This document shows, piece by piece, positions 22,735 through 28,910 of a stretch of 35,583 nt of DNA (positions are counted from its first letter, which is position 1; each line of letters opens with the position of its first letter). Origin of the DNA: JANXVR01 sp034667405 (GTDB taxonomy: Bacteria > Actinomycetota > UBA4738 > HRBIN12). A program made the position numbers and the translations under genes. Where the stretch lies: positions 1-35,583 of the forward strand of contig JAXDJX010000025.1 of assembly GCA_034667405.1 (NCBI GenBank), read 5' to 3'. The notes beneath the pieces are model-generated. The model was not told the DNA's origin, searched no databases, and saw nothing but the letters and a program-made list of their open reading frames with translations.

Positions 22735-24513
22735 ATGGCAGGACGGATCCGGCAGGACGACATCGAGCAGGTCAAAGAGCGCACCGACCTGGTCGCGCTG
22801 GTCGGCCAGTACCTGAGCCTCAAGAAGTCGGGGCACGACTCCATGTCCGGCCTGTGTCCCTTCCACCAGGAGAAGACGCCGTCCTTCAGTGTCAGTCCGT
22901 CCAAACAGGTCTTCTATTGCTTCGGGTGCAGCAAGGGCGGCGATGCCATCACCTTCCTCCGCGAACTGGAGCACCTGACATACGTGGAGGCGGTCGAACG
23001 GCTCGCGCAGCAAGCCGGCGTCGGCCTTCGCTACGAGGGAGACTCGCCGGCCGAGCGCCGCGCCGCGCAACGCCGGGCGGCGCTGGTCGGAGCGAACGAG
23101 GAAGCTGCGGCGCTCTTCTCGACGATGTTGCGGGAGGGCCCGGAGGCCGCAGGTGCTCGGACCTACCTCGAGGAGCGGGGCATCGGGAGCGACACCGCGG
23201 AACGGTTCGGGATCGGGTTCGCGCCCACGTATCCCGATTTCCTCCTCCGTCGGCTCTCTCAGTCGTTCGGCCCGGAGGTGCTGTTGGAGGCGGGCGTTGC
23301 CACCCGCGGCGACGACGGGACCGTCCGCGACCGATTCCGCGGCCGCATCACGTTCCCGATCCATGACCTCCAAGGTCGCGGTATCGGGTTCGGTGCGCGG
23401 ATCCTTCCGAGCGACCCCAGAGCGGGGGAGCAGGCGAAGTACCTGAACACCGCCGAGACACCCATCTACCGGAAGAACGAAGTGCTCTACAACATGCACC
23501 GCGCGCGGCCGGCCGTGAGCCGTAGCGGCGAGGTGTTCGTTGTGGAGGGATACACGGATGTCATCGGGTTGGTGCAGGCGGGGATCGAGAGTGCCGTCGC
23601 CACGTGCGGCACCGCGCTCGGCGAAGGACACTTCCGGCAACTGTCGCGGTTCGCGCAGCGGGCGGTCCTTGCCTTCGATTCAGACGAAGCGGGCGCGCGC
23701 GCGGCAGAGCGGGCGTTCGCGTTCCAGGAGCAGTACCCGGTGCAGGCGGTCGTGATGATCATGCCCCAGGGACTGGATCCGGCGGACTTCGTCGCGCAGC
23801 ACGGGGCCGACGCAGTGCTCGAGGCGGCGAAACGTGCACGGCCGCTGGTCGAGTACATGGTCCGGCGGACCATCGGCCGCCACGACCTGACCACCGTCGA
23901 AGCTCGCTCGGCCGCCGTCGCCGAGGCGCTCCCCATCCTCGAACGCCTCGCCGACCCCATCCGCCGCAGCGAGTACGCCCACCTCCTGGCGGACCTCGCG
24001 GGGGTAGCCGAATCCTCGGTGATGGAGTCGCTCGACCGCCGGCTGGGGGGCCGTCCGCAGGAGGTCGCGAAGACCCTGAAACGGACGTCGGCGCGCGAGA
24101 AGGTCGAACGAGAGATGCTGAAGATCTTGGCGCGTGATCCCGACTCCTTTGCCACGTACAACGGATTGCTCTCCGAGGACCACTTCCGTTCCGGGCCGAA
24201 TCGCGCAGCACTCACTGCCTTGCGTGACGTCAACGGGAACCTCGAGGTGCTCACCAGCGGAGAGGACCCGCAGCTCGCCGCATCCATGTCGATGCTCGCC
24301 GTGGAGCCGCTCGATGGAGACCCAACGCCCGAGTACGCCTACGACGTGTGGGCGCGACTGCAGGAATTCCTCCTCAAAGGACGTTCGGAAGTGCTGCGGA
24401 TGGAGCTGCAGAAGCTGAATCCGACCACCGACGCCACCTACGACCAGCGTTTCCGCGAACTCGTGGAGACCGACGGCGAACTCCGGCGACTCCGAGACAA
24501 AGAGCGGAACTGA
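22735..24513 (+). CDS. dnaG: DNA primase DnaG
   Basis: 592 residues. ATG at 22735 is chosen over GTG at 22732 because GGAG at 22726-22729 is properly spaced from it. The N-terminal zinc finger is CHC2 (Cys41, His44, Cys62, Cys65), followed by the RNA polymerase core with YLEERGI and GFAPTYPDFL, and the TOPRIM site with EGYTDVIGL and AFDSDEAG. The C-terminal 150 residues form the helicase-binding region. It makes primers for the host replisome; the mobile element downstream brings a helicase and loader but no recognisable primase and may need this one. It lies 13 bp behind dgt. Confidence 0.96.
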   Translation: MAGRIRQDDIEQVKERTDLVALVGQYLSLKKSGHDSMSGLCPFHQEKTPSFSVSPSKQVFYCFGCSKGGDAITFLRELEHLTYVEAVERLAQQAGVGLRYEGDSPAERRAAQRRAALVGANEEAAALFSTMLREGPEAAGARTYLEERGIGSDTAERFGIGFAPTYPDFLLRRLSQSFGPEVLLEAGVATRGDDGTVRDRFRGRITFPIHDLQGRGIGFGARILPSDPRAGEQAKYLNTAETPIYRKNEVLYNMHRARPAVSRSGEVFVVEGYTDVIGLVQAGIESAVATCGTALGEGHFRQLSRFAQRAVLAFDSDEAGARAAERAFAFQEQYPVQAVVMIMPQGLDPADFVAQHGADAVLEAAKRARPLVEYMVRRTIGRHDLTTVEARSAAVAEALPILERLADPIRRSEYAHLLADLAGVAESSVMESLDRRLGGRPQEVAKTLKRTSAREKVEREMLKILARDPDSFATYNGLLSEDHFRSGPNRAALTALRDVNGNLEVLTSGEDPQLAASMSMLAVEPLDGDPTPEYAYDVWARLQEFLLKGRSEVLRMELQKLNPTTDATYDQRFRELVETDGELRRLRDKERN

Positions 24514-24557
24514 TGGATGGCCGGTCGGACCCCGGGTTCGCGTCCGCCGACGTTTCG

Positions 24558-24563
24558 TACACT
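24558..24563 (+). promoter_or_regulatory. -10 hexamer upstream of rpoD
   Basis: TACACT gives a leader of about 41 nt with AGGAG at 24601-24605. It lies in the 97-bp gap behind dnaG, so the sigma factor can be expressed apart from dnaG. Confidence 0.4.
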
Positions 24564-24610
24564 CTGGCCACCGTGTTGAAGACTCCCCCGGAGACCCCCC
24601 AGGAGATGCA

Positions 24611-25918
24611 TTGACAGAAGCGGCTCGTGAGCTGGTGAGCCTCGACGAGGTGAAAGAGACGATCACCGCGCGCGGGCGCGAGCGGGGGTTCGTCACCTCT
24701 GAGGATCTTCTGGAAGCTGTCCCGGTCGACGACTTCACCCCCGAGCAGGTCGAAGAGTTCCTCACTCAGGTCCAGGAGCATCTCAGCACCGAGGGCATCG
24801 AAGTCATCGAGGTCCCCGGCGAGGAGACAGACGCCGCGACCCAGGTGCGGATCGAGGTCGACCTTCTTAAAGCGCCGACGAACGATCCGGTCCGGATGTA
24901 CCTCAAGGAGATCGGAAAGGTCCCGCTCCTCAACGCGGCCCAAGAGGTCGACCTTGCTCGTCGCATCGAAGCCGGCGAACTATCCACCTCCATGCAGCTC
25001 GAAGTGATGGAGTACGGCAAGACCGATCCGAAGGCCCTGAAGTTCGTCGTGTTGAAGGTGTGGGAGATCCGCGACCACCAGTTAACGGCGTTCGGCAAGG
25101 TCGAGGGACTGGGTCGCGAGAAGATCGCCAAGACCTACCGTCCCAAGACCGAATTCGAGCTCGAGGATTGGCTGCACCGTGTGGAGCGCGACGGCCAACT
25201 CGCGAAGAAGAAGCTCATCGAAGCGAACCTCCGACTGGTCGTATCCATCGCGAAGCGTTACGTGGGCCGCGGCATGTTGTTCCTGGACCTCATCCAGGAG
25301 GGCAACCTGGGCCTGATCCGAGCGGTCGAGAAGTTTGACTATTCGAAGGGGTACAAGTTCTCGACATACGCCACGTGGTGGATCCGCCAGGCCATCACGC
25401 GCGCCATCGCCGACCAGGCCCGGACCATCCGGATCCCCGTGCACATGGTCGAGACCATCAACAAGCTCGTGCGCGTGCAGCGCCAGCTGCTGCAGGATCT
25501 TGGACGGGAGCCCACACCCGACGAGATCGGCAAGGTCATGGGGATCCCGGCCGAAAAGGTCCGCGAGATCCAGAAGGTCAGTCAGGAACCCGTCAGCCTC
25601 GAAACGCCCATCGGAGAAGAAGAAGACTCGCATCTCGGTGACTTCATCGAGGACGCCGACGCCGTTGTCCCCGTGGATGCCGCGAGCTTCATCCTCCTGC
25701 AGGAGCAACTCGAATCGGTCCTCCATACGCTGAGCGAACGCGAGAAGAAAGTGATCCAGCTCCGTTTCGGCCTCGCCGACGGACATCCTCGAACGTTGGA
25801 AGAGGTGGGCCGGGAATTCGGTGTCACGCGGGAACGGATCCGCCAGATCGAATCGAAGACGCTCTCGAAACTGCGTCACCCCAGCCGGTCACAGAAGCTC
25901 CGCGACTACCTGGAGTAA
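24611..25918 (+). CDS. rpoD: Principal RNA polymerase sigma factor (RpoD/SigA)
   Basis: 435 residues from TTG at 24611, with AGGAG 5 nt upstream. An ATG at 24606 is out of frame and stops at once. Region 1.1 (1-85) is acidic; region 1.2 begins DPVRMYLKEIGKVPLL; regions 2.1-2.4 include DLIQEGNLGLIRAVEKFDYSKG and STYATWWIRQAITRAI; region 3 starts RIPVHMVETINKL; region 4.2 ends VTRERIRQIESKTLSKLRHP. All sigma-70 group 1 hallmarks are present, so this is the housekeeping factor that recognises the TANNNT elements noted here. The dnaG-rpoD order is common in many bacteria. Confidence 0.96.
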   Translation: MTEAARELVSLDEVKETITARGRERGFVTSEDLLEAVPVDDFTPEQVEEFLTQVQEHLSTEGIEVIEVPGEETDAATQVRIEVDLLKAPTNDPVRMYLKEIGKVPLLNAAQEVDLARRIEAGELSTSMQLEVMEYGKTDPKALKFVVLKVWEIRDHQLTAFGKVEGLGREKIAKTYRPKTEFELEDWLHRVERDGQLAKKKLIEANLRLVVSIAKRYVGRGMLFLDLIQEGNLGLIRAVEKFDYSKGYKFSTYATWWIRQAITRAIADQARTIRIPVHMVETINKLVRVQRQLLQDLGREPTPDEIGKVMGIPAEKVREIQKVSQEPVSLETPIGEEEDSHLGDFIEDADAVVPVDAASFILLQEQLESVLHTLSEREKKVIQLRFGLADGHPRTLEEVGREFGVTRERIRQIESKTLSKLRHPSRSQKLRDYLE

Positions 25919-25928
25919 CCGGGCGCGC

Positions 25929-26198
25929 TCAGTTCCAGGCCGACTGGTCGTCGTGTTCGCCGAGCCGCGCGCGGATGGCGCCACGGGTTCGGCGGATGAC
26001 CGCGAGACTCTTGCCCGTCGCCTGATCCGCCAGCCGCTGCGCCTGTCCCTGGACCAGCCGAAGGCCGGGGGACTGACTCGAGTTCGTGCGCTGAGGACCG
26101 TGCAGGATGTCCGGGTCGTCTTCGCGCATCTTCGCTGCCGCCTTGTAGCCGAGCAGAACGCCGAGGGCCAAGATCACGAGGTTCCGAAGTTTGAACAT
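25929..26198 (-). CDS. Small membrane-anchored protein of unknown function
   Basis: 89 residues from the ATG at 26198; a longer reading from 26288 would cross the tRNA gene and is rejected. One N-terminal hydrophobic helix (about 5-19, LVILALGVLLGY) is followed by a charged, mostly helical tail with RLADQATGKSLAVIRRTRGAIRARLGE. A TAGGCT hexamer lies 7 nt before the ATG, so transcription is probably leaderless. The stop faces the rpoD stop 10 bp away. The layout resembles YtxH-like small proteins, but no family is claimed. Confidence 0.65.
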   Translation of the reverse strand: MFKLRNLVILALGVLLGYKAAAKMREDDPDILHGPQRTNSSQSPGLRLVQGQAQRLADQATGKSLAVIRRTRGAIRARLGEHDDQSAWN

Positions 26199-26205
26199 GC
26201 GGAGC

Positions 26206-26211
26206 AGCCTA
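26206..26211 (-). promoter_or_regulatory. -10 hexamer of a probable leaderless promoter (89-residue protein)
   Basis: Reads TAGGCT on the minus strand, 7 nt before the ATG at 26198. Confidence 0.45.
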
Positions 26212-26256
26212 CCTTGGGATGGGTGGTTCGTGCGGAGTGGCGCGAAAGGCCGCTGG

Positions 26257-26262
26257 TAGACT
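26257..26262 (+). promoter_or_regulatory. -10 hexamer upstream of tRNA-Asn
   Basis: TAGACT lies 11 nt before the mature 5' end of the tRNA, a normal distance for a tRNA promoter. Confidence 0.45.
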
Positions 26263-26273
26263 GCGCAACGCCT

Positions 26274-26346
26274 TCCGGGGTAGCTCAATCGGCAGAGCGG
26301 CGGACTGTTAATCCGTAGGTTGAGAGTTCGAGTCTCTCCCCCGGAG
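26274..26346 (+). tRNA. tRNA-Asn (anticodon GTT)
   Basis: The cloverleaf closes over 73 nt. The acceptor stem is TCCGGGG with CCCCGGA, the anticodon loop is CTGTTAA with anticodon GTT, the T-stem is GAGAG/CTCTC around TTCGAGT, and the discriminator base is G as usual for tRNA-Asn. CCA is not encoded. The 3' end is the probable integration target of the element that begins immediately behind it. Confidence 0.95.
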
Positions 26347-26403
26347 CTGCATTACTGCAGTTCACAGCTCGATTGAACGACCGTGTTACCGTTCGACCCC
26401 TTT
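26347..26403 (+). other. Probable left end of the integrative element (attL side)
   Basis: This is the non-coding spacer between the tRNA 3' end and the integrase gene. It contains an inverted repeat of GAGCTG (26344-26349, overlapping the tRNA end) with CAGCTC (26365-26370). The crossover is usually inside the tRNA 3' half, so the true attL core probably lies within 26300-26346. The matching right copy was not found in the window. Confidence 0.4.
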
Positions 26404-26427
26404 CTTGACAGCCAACTTGACAGCCAT
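26404..26427 (+). repeat. Tandem 12-bp direct repeat, candidate integrase/excisionase arm sites
   Basis: CTTGACAGCCAA (26404-26415) is followed directly by CTTGACAGCCAT (26416-26427); 11 of 12 bases match. The copies end at the last base of the integrase stop codon. Short direct repeats beside an attachment site are the usual form of arm-type binding sites of tyrosine integrases. Confidence 0.45.
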
Positions 26428-27566
26428 CACCCGTTGAAGAGGTTGTCGAGTGTCTGAATCGCCTCGCGGCGGCGCTCCGGGGATGTCTGCGTGTAGTGCT
26501 TCATGGTCGTACTCTGCTGTGCGTGTCGGAGGACCTGCTTGGCGGTGTCTGGATGCACGTTCGAGTTGGCCAACCACGATCCGGCGGTAACCCTCCAGTC
26601 GTGGAGTCGGCGCGGTCGCACCTTCGCTTCGGCACAAACATCCCTGAAGTAGCGCCTCACGTTCGATGCGTTGAGAGGCGTGCCACGAGGGGAGGGGAAC
26701 ACCAGGTCGTGGTCTTCCCAGGCCGACCCGGCGAGCAGGCGCTCCTTGGCAATCTTCCGACGCTGGCTCCTCAGCATGGTGATCTGGTTCGTTGTGAGCT
26801 CGAGCGTGCCCTTGGAAGCCTTTGTCTTCGGTTCCGTGAACTCAAAGCCTCCACCTGCCACCGGCTGTACCTGTTGCCGAATGCGAACGAGACCCTCATG
26901 AAGGTCGATGTCGGCCCATCGCAGGCCGAACGCTTCGCCTTCGCGGAGTCCGAGCGCCAGCCCCACGAAGAACAGCGCGAACAGCCGATCGCCGTCCATC
27001 GCCCGGCGGATAGCCCGTACCTCGTCAAGCGTGTACGGATCCTTAGCCTTGTCCTCTACCTTCGGGCCGTCCGCCAGCGCAACCACGTTCTTGACCACAA
27101 GATCCTTGCGGTCCGCCTCCTTCATGGCGGCCCGGAAAACCCTTCGGATCGCCTGCACGCCGCCGGGAGAATGTCCTTCCTCGCTGAGCTGGTTGAAGGC
27201 GGTCTCAACCTGGGTCGCGGTCAGCCGGACCAGGGTGACGTTGCCGAGGATTCGGTTCACATGGCGGATCTTTTGTTCGTAGCTCGCCAGGGTTCGAGGC
27301 CGAACACGACCAGGAGCGTGGTCGGTGATCCACCAGTTCAAGAACTGACTGACCGTGCGGCGCTCGTCAGGAACGGGCCGACCCTCTCGGACAGCGCGTC
27401 GAGCCTCTCCGAGCTTCCTGGCCGCTTCTCGTTGGGTGGTGCCGTAGACGCTTGCGCGGCGGCGCTTGCCGTCCACACACCCGAGCTCCACGGTTCCCAC
27501 CCACCGACCATCCTTCCGCCGATGTAGAGAGCCTTCGCCGTGCGCCCGTCGACGTTTCTCAGTCAA
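26427..27566 (-). CDS. Tyrosine-family site-specific integrase
   Basis: 379 residues. The N-terminal arm-binding domain begins with GEGSLHRRKDGRWVG, a core-binding SAM-like domain lies at about 70-160, and the catalytic domain follows. The catalytic set is complete: Arg208 in LGLREGEAFGLRW, a Lys in EPKTKASKG (about 247), His322 and Arg325 in RLHDWRV, His348 in VLRHAQQSTTMKHY and the nucleophile Tyr358. HDWRV replaces the usual HDLRHT, so the His/Thr after the Arg is not conserved. It points toward the tRNA-Asn 3' end 80 bp away, typical of tRNA-targeting elements. Its start overlaps the end of the zinc-ribbon gene by 8 bp, so it is translated from that message. Confidence 0.94.
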   Translation of the reverse strand: MTEKRRRAHGEGSLHRRKDGRWVGTVELGCVDGKRRRASVYGTTQREAARKLGEARRAVREGRPVPDERRTVSQFLNWWITDHAPGRVRPRTLASYEQKIRHVNRILGNVTLVRLTATQVETAFNQLSEEGHSPGGVQAIRRVFRAAMKEADRKDLVVKNVVALADGPKVEDKAKDPYTLDEVRAIRRAMDGDRLFALFFVGLALGLREGEAFGLRWADIDLHEGLVRIRQQVQPVAGGGFEFTEPKTKASKGTLELTTNQITMLRSQRRKIAKERLLAGSAWEDHDLVFPSPRGTPLNASNVRRYFRDVCAEAKVRPRRLHDWRVTAGSWLANSNVHPDTAKQVLRHAQQSTTMKHYTQTSPERRREAIQTLDNLFNG

Positions 27567-28515
27567 TGTCGCCGCCCCCTTCCTTCCTCAAGCGTCGCTG
27601 TTTCTCCCTATAGTCTCGGTCCGCAGCCCGTTTATCCTTTTTCAGGTCGCGACACTCTTGGCAGAATCGCCGTTGCCCCCGACGCGGCATCTGTTCGGGA
27701 ATGTATGCCAAGCCGCAAGCGGAGCAGAACGCAAAGCCGTCAGAGCCCGCCACGGCGAGCATCAGGTCTGACACCAGGGCCCCGAACAACCCATCCGATG
27801 AAACCTGGAGCCTCGCCCCATCACCGCCCCACAGGTACTCGAGGTGGATGTCTGCCATCGTCATCCACTCATTCAGCAGGTAGCTCAGATACAGAGCCTC
27901 GGCGTCGGAGCGCTCAGATCGATCCTCCGAGAAGACGATCGTTGGAAGGAGATGTGTCCACCATTCGGCTCGAGTCGGTTCACCGAGCCGCACCGACGCC
28001 GCAATCCTCACCACGCATTCGAACGACTTGGCAACCGACCACCAGCACTCTAGAGGCTCAACGTTCCAACCGCCGCGTTCCGTGGGGAGGCATGCGGGAT
28101 GTGCGTCGCTCACTGGTCGGAGGTCCCCTTTCGGTAGGAGGGCGGCCATCGACGCGCCACTTGCTGTCCTCGCCAACGCATGCGAGGAGGGCAGGCCGTG
28201 TCTGCAAAGTGCCAGCACGCCCCAGGCTTCGGCGAAGCGAAGTGTTCTTCGCCCCATTGCCGTGTCCGAAGGGGGCCGGTCAGCGAGCGCGATGAACCGC
28301 CGGAGCAACCCCGGTCGTTGGGTCCTTGCCATTGCTTCCGGTTCGTCCGCCAGAGGTCCACCGTCGTACGCCGCCCAGAGGAGGGCAGGTCCTTCGAGTC
28401 GGATGGACGAAGGCCGCGCCCAACCGCTACGTCCGATGGGGCGTTCAAAGTCGACACCACCATCACCGTGGGTCATCTTGGCTCGCTGCGCGTGGATCAA
28501 AGAACCGTCGCTCAT
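27559..28515 (-). CDS. Zinc-ribbon protein coupled to the integrase, possible regulator
   Basis: 318 residues from ATG at 28515, with GAGGTGGG about 12 nt upstream. The N-terminal 250 residues are soluble, Trp- and Leu-rich and of no recognised family. The C-terminus has a zinc ribbon (Cys264, Cys267, Cys285, Cys288 in FCSACG and CQEC) with RRGQRRF between the pairs, followed by a strongly basic helix (DKRAADRDYREKQRRLRKEG). That tail resembles CGNR-like C-terminal DNA-binding ribbons seen in actinobacterial proteins. It is transcribed away from the excisionase-like gene over a shared 59-bp promoter gap and overlaps the integrase gene. Position suggests control of integration or of the divergent promoter; this is inference. 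Confidence 0.75.
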   Translation of the reverse strand: MSDGSLIHAQRAKMTHGDGGVDFERPIGRSGWARPSSIRLEGPALLWAAYDGGPLADEPEAMARTQRPGLLRRFIALADRPPSDTAMGRRTLRFAEAWGVLALCRHGLPSSHALARTASGASMAALLPKGDLRPVSDAHPACLPTERGGWNVEPLECWWSVAKSFECVVRIAASVRLGEPTRAEWWTHLLPTIVFSEDRSERSDAEALYLSYLLNEWMTMADIHLEYLWGGDGARLQVSSDGLFGALVSDLMLAVAGSDGFAFCSACGLAYIPEQMPRRGQRRFCQECRDLKKDKRAADRDYREKQRRLRKEGGGDID

Positions 28516-28552
28516 ACCGACTGCTTGGTCCCACCTCGACTCGGTTCGGACG

Positions 28553-28558
28553 ATATTA
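28553..28558 (-). promoter_or_regulatory. -10 hexamer of the leftward (zinc-ribbon/integrase) promoter
   Basis: Reads TAATAT on the minus strand. It predicts a start near 28546 and a leader of about 30 nt that contains the GAGGTGGG ribosome site for the ATG at 28515. Its -35 region overlaps the start of the rightward gene. Confidence 0.45.
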
Positions 28559-28562
28559 GAAC

Positions 28563-28568
28563 GATACT
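28563..28568 (+). promoter_or_regulatory. -10 hexamer of the rightward (HTH/replication) promoter, leaderless
   Basis: GATACT is followed by 6 nt and GTG at 28575, giving a leaderless message. Its -35 region overlaps the leftward -10, so the two promoters cannot both be occupied. An imperfect 10-bp direct repeat ACGATATTAG/ACGATACTGA (28551-28560, 28561-28570) covers both -10 elements and could be an operator. Confidence 0.45.
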
Positions 28569-28574
28569 GAATAT

Positions 28575-28910
28575 GTGGCAAGAAAGGACAACCTGGGACA
28601 TCATCGGATCTCGATGGACGACAGGAACAACATCCCGAGGCTCTTGTTGAAGGCGGATCGCGCCGCCGAGGTCTTGGACACCTCGCGCACCCGGATCTAC
28701 GAGCTGATTGCATCGGGCGAACTCGAGTCCGTGCGGCTGGGGGGAACTCGAAGGATCCCCCAGGCGGCGCTGGTGGACCTTGTCGAGCGTCTTCGAGCGG
28801 AGGGATCAAGCGGGGAGGGGGACCTTCCCCTGGGGGAGAGGGCGGCCCTCAAGGAACACAAGAGGGCCGCCCTCTTGGGACGGTCATCAGGCGTTCGGAG
28901 GCACCAATGA
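28575..28910 (+). CDS. Excisionase-like helix-turn-helix protein
   Basis: 111 residues from GTG at 28575, favoured because a -10 hexamer sits 6 nt upstream; ATG at 28614 is the alternative. Residues about 20-75 (LLLKADRAAEVLDTSRTRIYELIASGEL, then SVRLGGTRRIPQAALVDLVERL) form the winged HTH of the MerR-like excisionase/DNA-binding family, which serves as excisionase or regulator in integrative elements. The C-terminal 35 residues are encoded by a DNA segment with a 14-bp inverted repeat, and are basic (RAALKEHKRAAL). Its stop overlaps the initiator-like gene (ATGA), so it heads the replication operon. Confidence 0.8.
   Translation: MARKDNLGHHRISMDDRNNIPRLLLKADRAAEVLDTSRTRIYELIASGELESVRLGGTRRIPQAALVDLVERLRAEGSSGEGDLPLGERAALKEHKRAALLGRSSGVRRHQ
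28837..28875 (+). repeat. 14-bp perfect inverted repeat built from two palindromic copies
   Basis: AGAGGGCGGCCCTC (28837-28850) and GAGGGCCGCCCTCT (28862-28875) are exact complements around an 11-nt loop. Each arm is itself a 13-bp palindrome (GAGGGC-N-GCCCTC), with centres 24 bp apart. It lies at the end of the HTH gene, 31 bp before the initiator-like gene. There is no T-run, so it is not an ordinary terminator. Confidence 0.7.

Noticed and set aside
26386..26637. Minus-strand frame crossing the integrase end and the tandem repeat
   Set aside because: It overlaps the integrase catalytic C-terminus in another frame; the repeated AVKLAVK at its end only reflects the DNA repeat.
28811..28875. 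Intrinsic terminator between the HTH gene and the initiator gene
   Set aside because: The hairpin is strong but has no T-run, and the genes on both sides overlap by ATGA, which argues for read-through.
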